Source of the DNA: Candidatus Omnitrophota bacterium
GTDB taxonomy: Bacteria > Omnitrophota > Gorgyraeia > Zapsychrales > Zapsychraceae
NCBI GenBank assembly: GCA_015233495.1
Contig: JADFXQ010000002.1
Coordinates: 1-34,389 of the forward strand
DNA length: 34,389 nucleotides
Direction: 5' to 3'
Shown: positions 1-8,028 of the stretch, in pieces
How positions within the stretch are numbered: the first letter of the stretch is position 1
How the letters are laid out: each line of letters starts with the position of its first letter
Notes under the pieces: generated by a model
What the model was told of the DNA's origin: nothing
Database searches by the model: none
Seen by the model: the letters and a program-made list of their open reading frames with translations, nothing else
Position numbers and translations under genes: made by a program

Positions 1-111
1 GATGAGGGAACGCCGCTGTTTTCTTTCGGTTATTATGAAAGTGTTTTGGCGATTGATCATGTGATGGGGACGGCGTATTTGTGCGGGAGAGAGGGTTCGC
101 CGGCGTGGGAT
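1..111 (+). pseudogene. Possible C-terminally truncated remnant of a chorismate-binding enzyme (PabB/TrpE-like N-terminal fragment)
   Basis: Frame 1 is open from base 1: DEGTPLFSFGYYESVLAIDHVMGTAYLCG, resembling the 'fgxYdsvlaiDHv' stretch of PabB/TrpE N-terminal domains. It then runs into repeat-like sequence and no catalytic domain follows. Confidence 0.25.
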
Positions 112-113
112 TT

Positions 114-190
114 GTTGGAATCGTCTGTTCGCCGAGCGGAGACGGGGTTGGAATCGTCTAATTGCCGGGCCGATACCAGGTCGGCCCCTA
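114..190. repeat. REP-like dispersed repeat (minus strand reads VGADLVSAR) with internal hairpin and 13-bp direct repeats
   Basis: GTTGGAATCGTCT occurs at 114-126 and 147-159. Perfect hairpin GGGCCGA(167-173)-TACCAGG-TCGGCCC(181-187). The minus-strand translation VGADLVSARQLDDSNPVSARRTDDSN is the well-known spurious-translation signature of such repeats. Confidence 0.7.
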
Positions 191-264
191 CACACGATTG
201 GGATAGCAAACATACGATACTATTAAAGGAATTAGAGAGAACCGGCACTTTTAGGGAGAAGCGG

Positions 265-1068
265 ATGCGCAAAATTATTTTTTGTTTATGTTTGTTTGGC
301 TTATGGGTTTTGCCAACTGCGGTTAACGCGGGCATTTTAGTCGAGCAAGGCAAAGTTCAGCTTAAATTCACTCCCGGACAAAATACCACCGGAAAGCTGA
401 TGGTGCATAACACCGAAGGCAAGGAAATCAAGATCCGGGCTTATTGGGAAGATTTTGAATATCAGCCTCCCTATGACGGCGCGAAAAAATTTATGCCACC
501 CGGTTCCATCCCGCGGTCTTGTTCGGCTTGGATCAAATTCACGCCGACTGATTTTGTTTTGCCGCCGTTTGCGAAACAAGAAATCGCTTATGTGATAAAT
601 CCTCCGGCGGATTCCTCCGGTGGATATTATGGGGTCATGTTTTTTGAGCCGGTGGTTGACCGCCCGCAAACCAAAATGGGAGTAAAGATCGTGTCCCGGG
701 TAGGCAGTCTTTTTTTTCTGGAATCCACCCCCAGCAAACGGGAAGCGGGTTTAAAAGATTTCGCGTTTAATGACCCGGGCATGGTTATGAAATTCGTGAA
801 CAGCGGTGACGTAACCTTGATCCCGGTCGGAACCTTTTATGTGATGAGTGAACAAGGCGACGCGGTTGACCGGGGTGATATGGACAAGATTTATGTGCCG
901 GGAGGCGCGACCGCGGATTATAAAATCAAATTCAACGCGGCTTATCCGGCAGGGAAATACACCGCGGTTTTGACCGTGGATTTAGGCGAAGAAAATGTTT
1001 TGGTGAAAGAAGTGGATTTTGTTAAAGACGCGGCCGGTAAAATTACTTTATCCGCGGTACGAGATTAG
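265..1068 (+). CDS. Periplasmic fimbrial-chaperone-like (PapD-type) secreted protein
   Basis: ATG at 265 starts a signal peptide MRKIIFCLCLFGLWVLPTAVNA. The mature part GILVEQGKVQLKFTPGQNTTGKLMVHNTEGKEIKIRAYWEDF... resembles the Ig-like pilus chaperone fold. The 46..1068 ORF is extended upstream through repeat sequence. Confidence 0.65.
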   Translation: MRKIIFCLCLFGLWVLPTAVNAGILVEQGKVQLKFTPGQNTTGKLMVHNTEGKEIKIRAYWEDFEYQPPYDGAKKFMPPGSIPRSCSAWIKFTPTDFVLPPFAKQEIAYVINPPADSSGGYYGVMFFEPVVDRPQTKMGVKIVSRVGSLFFLESTPSKREAGLKDFAFNDPGMVMKFVNSGDVTLIPVGTFYVMSEQGDAVDRGDMDKIYVPGGATADYKIKFNAAYPAGKYTAVLTVDLGEENVLVKEVDFVKDAAGKITLSAVRD

Positions 1069-1125
1069 GCAATATTCTTAAAACCTCTATGGAAGTGACG
1101 GGAAGGCACGTGTTATATTATTTTT

Positions 1126-4100
1126 ATGCGCCACGGTTTTATATTGACAACGTTTTTGATTTTCGCTTTGGTGGCGCAGCCGGTTGCCGCGCAAATTGAG
1201 TATCCGCATATCTACAACTATTTTTTTCAATCCGGGCTGAACGCTTACGCCCAACAGGATTATGACACTGCTTTTAATTTTTTCCAACAAGCTCACCTGA
1301 TCGCTCCGCAAGAAGAGCGTCCGCTTCTCTATATTAGTTTGATCGAAAAAGCCCGGGAAGACCGCGGCAGCGGGCCGCAGGCCGCGGCGGTTACTCCGGT
1401 CGTTCCGGAGCCGGATGCGGTGCCGGCACAGTATGTTGTCCCAGCGCGGGAAATTGTCCCGGTACCGGATGTTGATCAAGCGGCTCGGGAACAAGCAATG
1501 CAAAAAGCTTTAGAACAGTTGGAAAACGCCGCTACCGCTGCGGAAAAAAACGCGGTAGTCCCGTCGCCTATGCCGGTCATGCCGCATACAGTCGCTTTGC
1601 CGCCTCAGGTTCTGCCGGTAGAAAGCCCGAAAGTTCCTTTGCCCAAAGTCACCCCGGCTAAAAAAACGAGCGCTCCCACCCGTTACGCCCGGCTTAAACA
1701 CACCGAACAAAGAAACGGCCAAAACAAAGTTATTCCGCCTTTATACGATAACAACACGCTTTATCTCGACGATAAATTAGCCGCTACCCAGCCGAAAACC
1801 ACGCTAAAGGTTTTTTTTCATGATTTTGTGATTTTGCAAGGCAAAAATATTGAACGGTTTTTGGTCACTGCTCCGGATTTGCTGGGCATCGAACGGCTCA
1901 ACCGCGACCAGCTCAAAGTTTCGGGACTGCGCCGCGGAAAAACCTATTTGCATGTCTGGGACGGGCAAAGGCGCTGGACATTTGACACTGAGGTGATTTT
2001 GCCTTATCAGCTTCTGCCGCCTGCGTCAACAACCGAAGTTTTAGAAACTCAAAACAAGCCTTTGCACGTTATGTACACGCTGACTTCCGGGTCGACTTAC
2101 GGTGGAAAGAAATTTGATGAAATGACCCGGCAAAATTTAAGTCTTTTGCAATGGATTGGGATCGCGGATGAAACGCCTTACGGCGATTTTGACGGCAGTT
2201 TGACCTATAATAAATTTCCTGACTCCACGGAATTGACCGGTTATGGCATCGGGTTGATGAACGGGCACATCGGCGATTTTAATGATTTTTCCATGCGCGG
2301 GTTTGACACGTCTAAATCTTTTTCGCCGTTGACTTTGCCGGGGCAGTCTTACCGCGGGTTTTTGCTCGACGCTATGGCCTTTGACAAGCAGGTTGCTTAT
2401 AGTTATGTTAGCGGCCAGAATCAGGCGACTTACGGGATGTCTTCCACTGGCTCGCAGATTTTAAGCCAGGCGTTTATTGAAGGGTTTAAAACCACTTTTT
2501 TTCCCCTACGGGAAAATAATATGTCATTCAATTTTGCCCGGGGCTGGGGATCGGGCCGCGCTGAGGACCTTAAAGAGCGGGTATATTCTGTTCAAGGACA
2601 AAGGCGGATCAGCGATATTTTTTACACCGGGGAATACGCTTATGACGATCACGAGGGAGCTCTGCTTTTAGGCGGAGCTTATCAGGACAAACAAAATAGA
2701 TGGAATTTGAACTTCCGCGATACGGCAAAAGATTTTAAAACGATCACCGGCAATGGCCCGAGTCAGGGGCAGACCGGAGTGACTTGGTCGGATAACCACA
2801 TTTTGAATGATGCGACTGTGTTCAGCTCCTACGCGGATGTTTACCACGATGGGATATCTCCCAATGACAAACATCCGGATTTTTGGAATTTGGATTTTAA
2901 CACCAATCTCAGCCAGCGTTTGAGCGAAACGTCGAATTTGTATCACAATTTATCCTTTGTCTACACCCCGGGCGAAGTTTCACCGGTCAATAATTTTTTG
3001 ATCGGTTCGACCTATGGCAAGTCTTTTCCCATTTGGAATAAGCAAAATTTGGGCACTAGCGCGGGTTTGACGTATCAACGCAGCCGCTATGATCGGAATT
3101 TCTCGTCTGATTATGACCGTTATTCTTTCAGCACCGGATTGAATTTGCCGCTTTTCGCCGAACTTTCATATTTTATGAATTATCAGATTTCTTTCGTGGA
3201 CAGCATTGGCCTTAAGGAAATGTCTTATCCTTATGTCTGGAACTATGGTCTTAACGCGTTTCACCGGTTCACCGATACTTTGTCCGGCAACGCGTCTTTG
3301 ACTTATCGCAATGAGGAGCGCACGGAAAAAGCCAACAGCTTTTTGTCCGGAGAGGACAGCTTGTCCGGTAGTCTGGGCGCTACGTTCAACCCGGCTCCGG
3401 ATTGGGAATTTTATCTTAACGGCTACGCCCGCAATGTCTGGGCGGAAAACGCGCTCCGGGAACCGTCCAAATCCGTGGATATCCGCGCCGGGGTGCGCTT
3501 AGGCTGGGACACGCCGATTTCCTGGAGTCCGCTGGGTACAGTGAAAGGTGTGGTTTATAAAGATTTAAACGGTGATCAGATTCAAAACGTAGGAGAGCCG
3601 GGGATCGCGAACGTAGCGGTCAAAGTCGGCGAACAGACGGTAAAAACCAATGCCCAAGGGGTTTATGAACGCAAGGTATTCGCGGAAAAAGTCCGGGTAG
3701 CGATTGACGGCAATTCAATTCCGTCGGGATTTGTGTTCACCACTCCGCTTTATGTGGATGTGAACATAGTCGCGCATAAGGTTCAGCGGGTCAATTTTGG
3801 CGTGAACGCCCAGTCCGGGATTTATGGGATGGTTTATTTTGATAAAAACGGAAATGGCAGACCCGATGAGGGAGATGTGTTTCCGGCCCGGGTCAAAATC
3901 GTGTTAAACGGCAAAATATCCGAATTTACGGATTCGGACGGCTCCTTCTTTTTCCGCAATCTCCCGGTGGGTAAATATCAAATGACGATAGATATCAACT
4001 CCTTGCCGTCCGGATATTTGCCGGCGATCAAAATCAGCAATGAGATCGCGCTCGCCGAGGGCGCGACCTATGTTTTCCATATTCCTTTGAAAAAAGTGGA

Positions 4101-4131
4101 ATCTGGGGAGAAAAAAACTACGGCTCCGTAA
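1126..4131 (+). CDS. Large outer-membrane beta-barrel (usher-like?) protein with N-terminal TPR-like region and C-terminal SdrD_B/Cna-B-like repeats
   Basis: 1001 aa: signal peptide, TPR-like segment (SGLNAYAQQDYDTAFNFFQQAHLIAPQ), Ala/Pro-rich linker, long barrel-like aromatic/amphipathic region, then two modules GVVYKDLNGDQIQNVGEPGIANVAVKV and GMVYFDKNGNGRPDEGDVFPARVKIVL. Confidence 0.7.
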   Translation: MRHGFILTTFLIFALVAQPVAAQIEYPHIYNYFFQSGLNAYAQQDYDTAFNFFQQAHLIAPQEERPLLYISLIEKAREDRGSGPQAAAVTPVVPEPDAVPAQYVVPAREIVPVPDVDQAAREQAMQKALEQLENAATAAEKNAVVPSPMPVMPHTVALPPQVLPVESPKVPLPKVTPAKKTSAPTRYARLKHTEQRNGQNKVIPPLYDNNTLYLDDKLAATQPKTTLKVFFHDFVILQGKNIERFLVTAPDLLGIERLNRDQLKVSGLRRGKTYLHVWDGQRRWTFDTEVILPYQLLPPASTTEVLETQNKPLHVMYTLTSGSTYGGKKFDEMTRQNLSLLQWIGIADETPYGDFDGSLTYNKFPDSTELTGYGIGLMNGHIGDFNDFSMRGFDTSKSFSPLTLPGQSYRGFLLDAMAFDKQVAYSYVSGQNQATYGMSSTGSQILSQAFIEGFKTTFFPLRENNMSFNFARGWGSGRAEDLKERVYSVQGQRRISDIFYTGEYAYDDHEGALLLGGAYQDKQNRWNLNFRDTAKDFKTITGNGPSQGQTGVTWSDNHILNDATVFSSYADVYHDGISPNDKHPDFWNLDFNTNLSQRLSETSNLYHNLSFVYTPGEVSPVNNFLIGSTYGKSFPIWNKQNLGTSAGLTYQRSRYDRNFSSDYDRYSFSTGLNLPLFAELSYFMNYQISFVDSIGLKEMSYPYVWNYGLNAFHRFTDTLSGNASLTYRNEERTEKANSFLSGEDSLSGSLGATFNPAPDWEFYLNGYARNVWAENALREPSKSVDIRAGVRLGWDTPISWSPLGTVKGVVYKDLNGDQIQNVGEPGIANVAVKVGEQTVKTNAQGVYERKVFAEKVRVAIDGNSIPSGFVFTTPLYVDVNIVAHKVQRVNFGVNAQSGIYGMVYFDKNGNGRPDEGDVFPARVKIVLNGKISEFTDSDGSFFFRNLPVGKYQMTIDINSLPSGYLPAIKISNEIALAEGATYVFHIPLKKVESGEKKTTAP

Positions 4132-4145
4132 GTCCCCACCCCTGA

Positions 4146-4172
4146 CCCTCCCCACGCTTCGCGGGGGAGGGG
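4146..4172. repeat. GC-rich hairpin / REP-like palindrome or bidirectional terminator-like stem
   Basis: CCCTCCCC(4146-4153)-ACGCTTCGCG-GGGGAGGG just after the 4131 stop codon. Confidence 0.5.
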
Positions 4173-4200
4173 AAATGGAATGGCTTGATGGCGGGTTAGA

Positions 4201-4458
4201 TCAGCGCAAGACGCTGGATTCCACGAGGATTGGTTCTGAATCGCGGACAATCCGCTGGGAAATCACAATAAAATTTTCTTTGGCTAAGTTGGGGTTTGGT
4301 TGGGCCGCGTTCATTCCTTCCGGAAAATAATTGATGCCGATCATCGCGGGAATGGTTGCCACCAATTTGAGAGTTGTGGTGTAGGAAGCCGCGTAACAGG
4401 GAAGCAGTGTGCTTACCCAAAAACCGAGAATTAAACCCGCTAAAAAAATTGTTTTCAT
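4201..4458 (-). CDS. Small secreted protein (85 aa), possible pilin/fibre-like subunit
   Basis: ATG at 4458 preceded by SD GGAGGGG. Signal peptide MKTIFLAGLILGFWVSTLLPCYA; short mature part ASYTTTLKLVATIPAMIGINYFPEG... Confidence 0.65.
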   Translation of the reverse strand: MKTIFLAGLILGFWVSTLLPCYAASYTTTLKLVATIPAMIGINYFPEGMNAAQPNPNLAKENFIVISQRIVRDSEPILVESSVLR

Positions 4459-4473
4459 TTTTCGCCCCTCCTT

Positions 4474-4555
4474 CGCAGTTAGCGAATACCCGGCCGCTTC
4501 CACTTCGGCCGGGGTGATCGCAGTTAGCGAATACCCGGCCGCTTCCACTTCGGCC
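4474..4555. repeat. Tandem direct repeat: 37-bp identical units with 45-bp period in the leader of the 4201-4458 gene
   Basis: CGCAGTTAGCGAATACCCGGCCGCTTCCACTTCGGCC at 4474-4510 and 4519-4555. Each unit contains GGCCG...CGGCC and (minus strand) TTCGC-TAACT-GCGA(A) hairpins. Confidence 0.9.
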
Positions 4556-4567
4556 GTGACCGAAAAT

Positions 4568-4600
4568 AAAAAAGCCCCTCGACAAGAGAGGGGCAAAAAA
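4568..4600 (-). terminator. Intrinsic terminator (expression platform of the riboswitch)
   Basis: Minus strand: GCCCCTC(4594-4588)-TCTTGTC-GAGGGGC(4580-4574) followed by TTTTTT. Confidence 0.85.
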
Positions 4601-4620
4601 TGAAACCGTCATCTAACGGG

Positions 4621-4710
4621 ATGACTCACGGCAACCTGACAACCTTATCCTTTAAGGATTTAGGCTCATGGCTTTGCGTCCCACTCTTTCGAGTAGTTTG
4701 CGATTATCAA
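4621..4710 (-). ncRNA. Cyclic di-GMP-I (GEMM-I) riboswitch aptamer
   Basis: Minus strand: AUCGCAAACUACUCGAAAGAGUGGGACGCAAAGCCAUGAGCCUAAAUCCUUAAAGGAUAAGGUUGUCAGGUUGCCGUGAGUCAU. This has the hallmark GEMM-I segments CUCGAAAGAGUGGGACGCAAAGCC, GCCUAAA and GGUUGCCG. Confidence 0.93.
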
Positions 4711-4745
4711 ATTTTAAAAAGAGCGAAAATTTCCTATCCCAACAA

Positions 4746-4775
4746 AGTATAACATTATCCGGCCAGGCTCGGCAA
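4746..4775 (-). promoter_or_regulatory. Sigma70-type promoter for the riboswitch transcript
   Basis: Minus strand TTGCCG - 18 nt - TATACT, about 37 nt upstream of the aptamer. Confidence 0.6.
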
Positions 4776-5165
4776 GGAAACGGGCTAAAATATTTAAAAC
4801 CTAACACATTGAAAAACAATCAGTTATGCGCGCGCCAAAGAAAAGCCCACGTTATGATTCGGAATTTTCTTTTTTAAAATAATACTGCGGGGCATATTAA
4901 ATTTATTTGACCCGCGATCAAATTTATGCTAAGCTTTTTTGTTTCCACACACTCAGCCAAACACAGAGCAACCACGGAGGGGCCGGCACGCTTAAACATT
5001 TGCCTTGACGGCACTTTGTAAAACATTTAGGCAAGGTTACCACCCATCAAAGTGAAATGCTCGCCGCCCACCTAAAAATTTTGCTTTTCGAATAATATTT
5101 TACGCTCTGGTATATGATGGGGAAGCGTTTCCGTGCAGGGCGAGCCGCTTGCAGAAAATCGGGCA

Positions 5166-5194
5166 TTGACATATGGTCAGAAATAGGGCATAAT
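5166..5194 (+). promoter_or_regulatory. Sigma70-type promoter of the toxin-antitoxin operon
   Basis: TTGACA(5166-5171) - 17 nt - CATAAT(5189-5194). Confidence 0.75.
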
Positions 5195-5220
5195 TGATTA
5201 AGATTGATTAATAATGATTA
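5193..5220 (+). promoter_or_regulatory. Three 10-bp-spaced iterons, candidate antitoxin operator
   Basis: ATTGATTA at 5193 and 5203, AATGATTA at 5213; exact 10-bp period overlapping the -10/start region. Confidence 0.6.
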
Positions 5221-5241
5221 ATATGAATCTGGGAGGAATTT

Positions 5242-5520
5242 ATGACAGTTGAAACGATTCCCGCGGTTGAAGCGCGGGTTCATTTTGGGGATATCATGAA
5301 AAGGTCTTACAAAGACGGTTCTCGATTTATTGTTGAAAAATCCGGTATCCCTATGGTGGTTATTTTGAACGCGAGGGATTACTCCCGGATGATGGACGCT
5401 AGGGATGAGCGGTTTAAAATTTTGGACAAGATTAAAGGGAAACTTCCGCGACACCCGGAAGAAGAAATCACTGATGACGTGGCAGCGGCTATTAGGGCGG
5501 TAAGGAGCCGACGTGCTTAA
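5242..5520 (+). CDS. Type II antitoxin, Phd/YefM family
   Basis: MTVETIPAVEARVHFGDIMKRSYKDGSRFIVEKSGIPMVVILNARDYSRMM; SD GGGAGGAATTT; overlaps the PIN gene. Confidence 0.85.
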   Translation: MTVETIPAVEARVHFGDIMKRSYKDGSRFIVEKSGIPMVVILNARDYSRMMDARDERFKILDKIKGKLPRHPEEEITDDVAAAIRAVRSRRA

Positions 5521-5932
5521 AGTTGTGATTGACACCAATCAATTTGTCAGTGCTTTTTTGAATCATCATGGACCTTCTGCGGATCTCTTGCAATGTTGGC
5601 GCCGCCAGCAATTCATTCTGGTGATCAGTCCAGCAATCCTCCGCGAAATTAAAAAGGTATTAGACTATTCGCGGATAAAACAAAAATATTTTTTAAAGGA
5701 CGCGGATATTCAGGCGTTATTTGTTTTATTAGAGCAAGAAGCGGTTTTAATTCCTTATCCGGAGCCGGTTCGGATTATTAAAGATGACCCGGATGATGAT
5801 AAATTTATTGCTTGCGCGTTAGCCGCGGATGCCGATTATATTGTGTCTGGGGATCGTCATTTATTAGATATTGGAAAATATCAATCGATCAAGATCGTTA
5901 AGGTTCGGGATTTTTTAGGCAGCATTGTTTAG
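5513..5932 (+). CDS. PIN-domain toxin (VapC-like, COG1569 type)
   Basis: VVIDTNQFVSAFL start, DDPDDDKFIACALAADADYIVSGDRHLL acidic motif; 8-nt overlap with the antitoxin. Confidence 0.9.
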   Translation: MLKVVIDTNQFVSAFLNHHGPSADLLQCWRRQQFILVISPAILREIKKVLDYSRIKQKYFLKDADIQALFVLLEQEAVLIPYPEPVRIIKDDPDDDKFIACALAADADYIVSGDRHLLDIGKYQSIKIVKVRDFLGSIV

Positions 5933-6076
5933 TGACTGAAAGGCGGTTGGAAGATACGCTTTCATTGCAATAGTTCCGATAGTCTTATCATTTTTAGCTT
6001 TATTTTTTGAAAAGTAAGGAATACAATGGAAGAAATAATTTAGCATTTGTTCTTAACATTAATCAAAGGAGAGGGT

Positions 6077-6352
6077 ATGAATGGGGTCAAAGGCTTTTCC
6101 GGGGGAGTCGTACTTTTAAGCGCATTGTTGATTTTGGGTTTTTCGCCTTTAGGCTATGCCCAAACCGCGCCAGCGGAACCAATGGTCGGGACGGATTTGA
6201 ACGCGGCCCAACCTGCGGTAAAGGAAGAGGGCAAAAAAGAAACGGGCAAGCACGCGAAAAAAGGACGCAAGGGGAAAAAAGTGCGTCATCATAAAGCGGC
6301 CAAAAAGCCCGCAGCCGAACAACCCGCGCCAGCTGAAAAGCCGGTTCAATAG
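6077..6352 (+). CDS. Small secreted Lys/Ala/Pro-rich protein
   Basis: ATG 6077 after SD AAAGGAGAGGG; signal peptide ...LLSALLILGFSPLGYAQ; mature KKETGKHAKKGRKGKKVRHHKAAKKPAAEQPAPAEKPVQ. Confidence 0.6.
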   Translation: MNGVKGFSGGVVLLSALLILGFSPLGYAQTAPAEPMVGTDLNAAQPAVKEEGKKETGKHAKKGRKGKKVRHHKAAKKPAAEQPAPAEKPVQ

Positions 6353-6382
6353 TTATATAAGCCGCAGAAAATAGGGGGAGAT

Positions 6383-6847
6383 ATGGTCCACGATACTTGT
6401 AAAAAAAATGCTCTTTGGATAGCGGTTATAGCTTTGTTTTTTTGCGCGGAAACCTTGTATGTTGTTAAGCTCAAACACGAGGTTGCTCAGGTTGAAAAAA
6501 AATTAACCAAAGTGAATCGGGATTTAATGGCGGCTAATAAAAAAGCCGAGGAATTGAAAGCCACCGGCGAAGAGTTGATCGCGGTGAAAAAAGAATTGGC
6601 GGTCACCCAGATTGATCTGGAGGTCGCTAATAAAAAGTCCACGGATTTGTCTGCGCAAAACGACGATTTGACTAAGGTCAAAGCTGATTTAGAGGCGGCC
6701 AATAAAAAAATCGCGGATTTGACCGCGGCCAGCGCGGAATTAACAAAAGTTAAAGAGGAATTGGCGAAAGCGAAAGCGGATTTAACTGCTGCGGCGGGAT
6801 TGGCGGTTGGCGCATCCGCGCCAGCGGCGGCTCCCGTCGTGAAATAA
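6383..6847 (+). CDS. Membrane-anchored coiled-coil protein
   Basis: N-terminal TM (ALWIAVIALFFCAETLYVV), then about 110 aa of heptad-like repeats (LTKVKADLEAANKKIADLTAASAELTKVKEELAKAKADL). Confidence 0.65.
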   Translation: MVHDTCKKNALWIAVIALFFCAETLYVVKLKHEVAQVEKKLTKVNRDLMAANKKAEELKATGEELIAVKKELAVTQIDLEVANKKSTDLSAQNDDLTKVKADLEAANKKIADLTAASAELTKVKEELAKAKADLTAAAGLAVGASAPAAAPVVK

Positions 6848-6864
6848 CCATAAACATACATCAC

Positions 6865-6905
6865 CAAAAAAAAGGCCGGCAAACAGATTTGCCGGCCTTT
6901 TTTTT
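6865..6905. terminator. Intrinsic (bidirectional-looking) terminator
   Basis: AAAAAAAAGGCCGGCAAA-CAGA-TTTGCCGGCCTTTTTTTT. Confidence 0.9.
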
Positions 6906-6945
6906 GGGCGCGCTTCGGTAGTACGCGCTAAAGAGGATCGAATTT

Positions 6946-7410
6946 TTAGGATTTGATGAGCAAATCCGCCTCAGTGGTCACGGTTTCTAATTTTCCGGTC
7001 ACATAACCCCGGCAGTGCAAAGCGCCGCAGGAACAGAAAAACGGTTTGAATAAAACGTCTTCGGTCTGGGCATAGTCCATGGTAACAATCCCGCCGGCTG
7101 CAATGGGCTTAACCGTGATAAACACCCGCCGCGACATATCGCAGATAGTGTTCGGTTCGCAGCAATGCAGGATTTTCCCCATAAAATAGGGGTCGTGAAT
7201 GTGCAGTCCATCCGCGAATTTCAGGGTGAACTGAGTGATGTAATTGGTCAAAAAACCGGTAAAAGCGAAAGCAATATCTCCGGGTTCGAACGACGTCAAG
7301 GCAATAACCCCCTCACCAACGTTGTCGCTGATGCGCCGGATAGCGAACCGATCGGATTTCGGTTCGTAGGGAAATTCCGGCAGATTACTGGGATAAAAGC
7401 GTTTGATCAT
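6946..7410 (-). CDS. SET-domain protein with post-SET-like Cys motif
   Basis: ...HCCEPNTICDMSRRVFITVKPIAAGGIVTMDYAQTEDVLFKPFFCSCGALHCRG; SET N-H/C-x-P-N-like and C-x-C...C post-SET pattern. Confidence 0.8.
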   Translation of the reverse strand: MIKRFYPSNLPEFPYEPKSDRFAIRRISDNVGEGVIALTSFEPGDIAFAFTGFLTNYITQFTLKFADGLHIHDPYFMGKILHCCEPNTICDMSRRVFITVKPIAAGGIVTMDYAQTEDVLFKPFFCSCGALHCRGYVTGKLETVTTEADLLIKS

Positions 7411-7784
7411 CTGAACAGCACCTGGTAGTTGATGGTTTTAGGGTTGAAGACCTCTTTCACAAAATCGATGACAGCATCTTCTTTAAACGTTTTACAGCTG
7501 AAGACATCAAAATACATGTCTCGCGCTTGATCATTAGTGTGCATAACGATCGCGCTGGTTTCGATCAGTTGGACCGCGGAAATACCGACTTCGATACCGC
7601 CGCCGAAACGTTCGGCGACACAGCCGCCAAAAGCGACCATATCGATTTTTTTCACCAATCGAGTGATGAAGTCCGCGATTTTTTGGGTTTCGAGGATGTT
7701 TGCGTTGCAGCTACGCGCTGTTAAGATGAGGTGTTTTCCGTAGTAGACAACACCGTCCACGTTGATACGTCGATATTCAGCCAT
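7407..7784 (-). CDS. Divergent S-adenosylmethionine decarboxylase (SpeD)-like pyruvoyl enzyme homologue
   Basis: GKHLILTARSCNANILETQKIADFITRL...GISAVQLIETSAIVMHTNDQARDMYFDVFSCKTFKEDAVIDFVKEVFNP aligns by eye with SpeD (GvSGvvviSESHltiHTWPE..aavDlFTCg). Alternative GTG start at 7799. 4-nt overlap with the SET gene. Confidence 0.7.
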   Translation of the reverse strand: MAEYRRINVDGVVYYGKHLILTARSCNANILETQKIADFITRLVKKIDMVAFGGCVAERFGGGIEVGISAVQLIETSAIVMHTNDQARDMYFDVFSCKTFKEDAVIDFVKEVFNPKTINYQVLFR

Positions 7785-8028
7785 CGGTCCTTTTTTCACC
7801 CTTCCTTTTATTGTAACGTGAATGGAAATTGGTTATTTATATGAAGCGGCGGCTGGCCGCGGCATTTTCCTATAAGAATATTGTTGTAAAGAATAGAATA
7901 TTTTCCCCGGCCTTGCAAGTGTTTTTTATTCCGGTTTTTCTCACAATCTCGTCGGTAAAAAAGGCCGGCCGCGATGAGTTGCCGCGGGCGGGATTAATCC
8001 GGCAAAAGCGCGTCCGAACCCAGACGCT

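Noticed and set aside
46-264. N-terminal 73-aa extension of the chaperone-like ORF
   Set aside because: Translates repeat/intergenic sequence; the signal peptide begins at 265.
4474-4555. CRISPR array
   Set aside because: Only two adjacent repeat copies with an 8-nt gap, no spacers of normal size and no cas genes.
4409-4603. Plus-strand 64-aa ORF over the tandem repeat (AVSEYPAASTSA repeated)
   Set aside because: Produced by the 45-bp repeat; the region is explained as the leader of the minus-strand riboswitch transcript.
4196-4612. 138-aa and 131-aa minus ORFs extended through terminator and repeat
   Set aside because: Starts lie inside the terminator; the ATG at 4458 with a strong SD is a better start.
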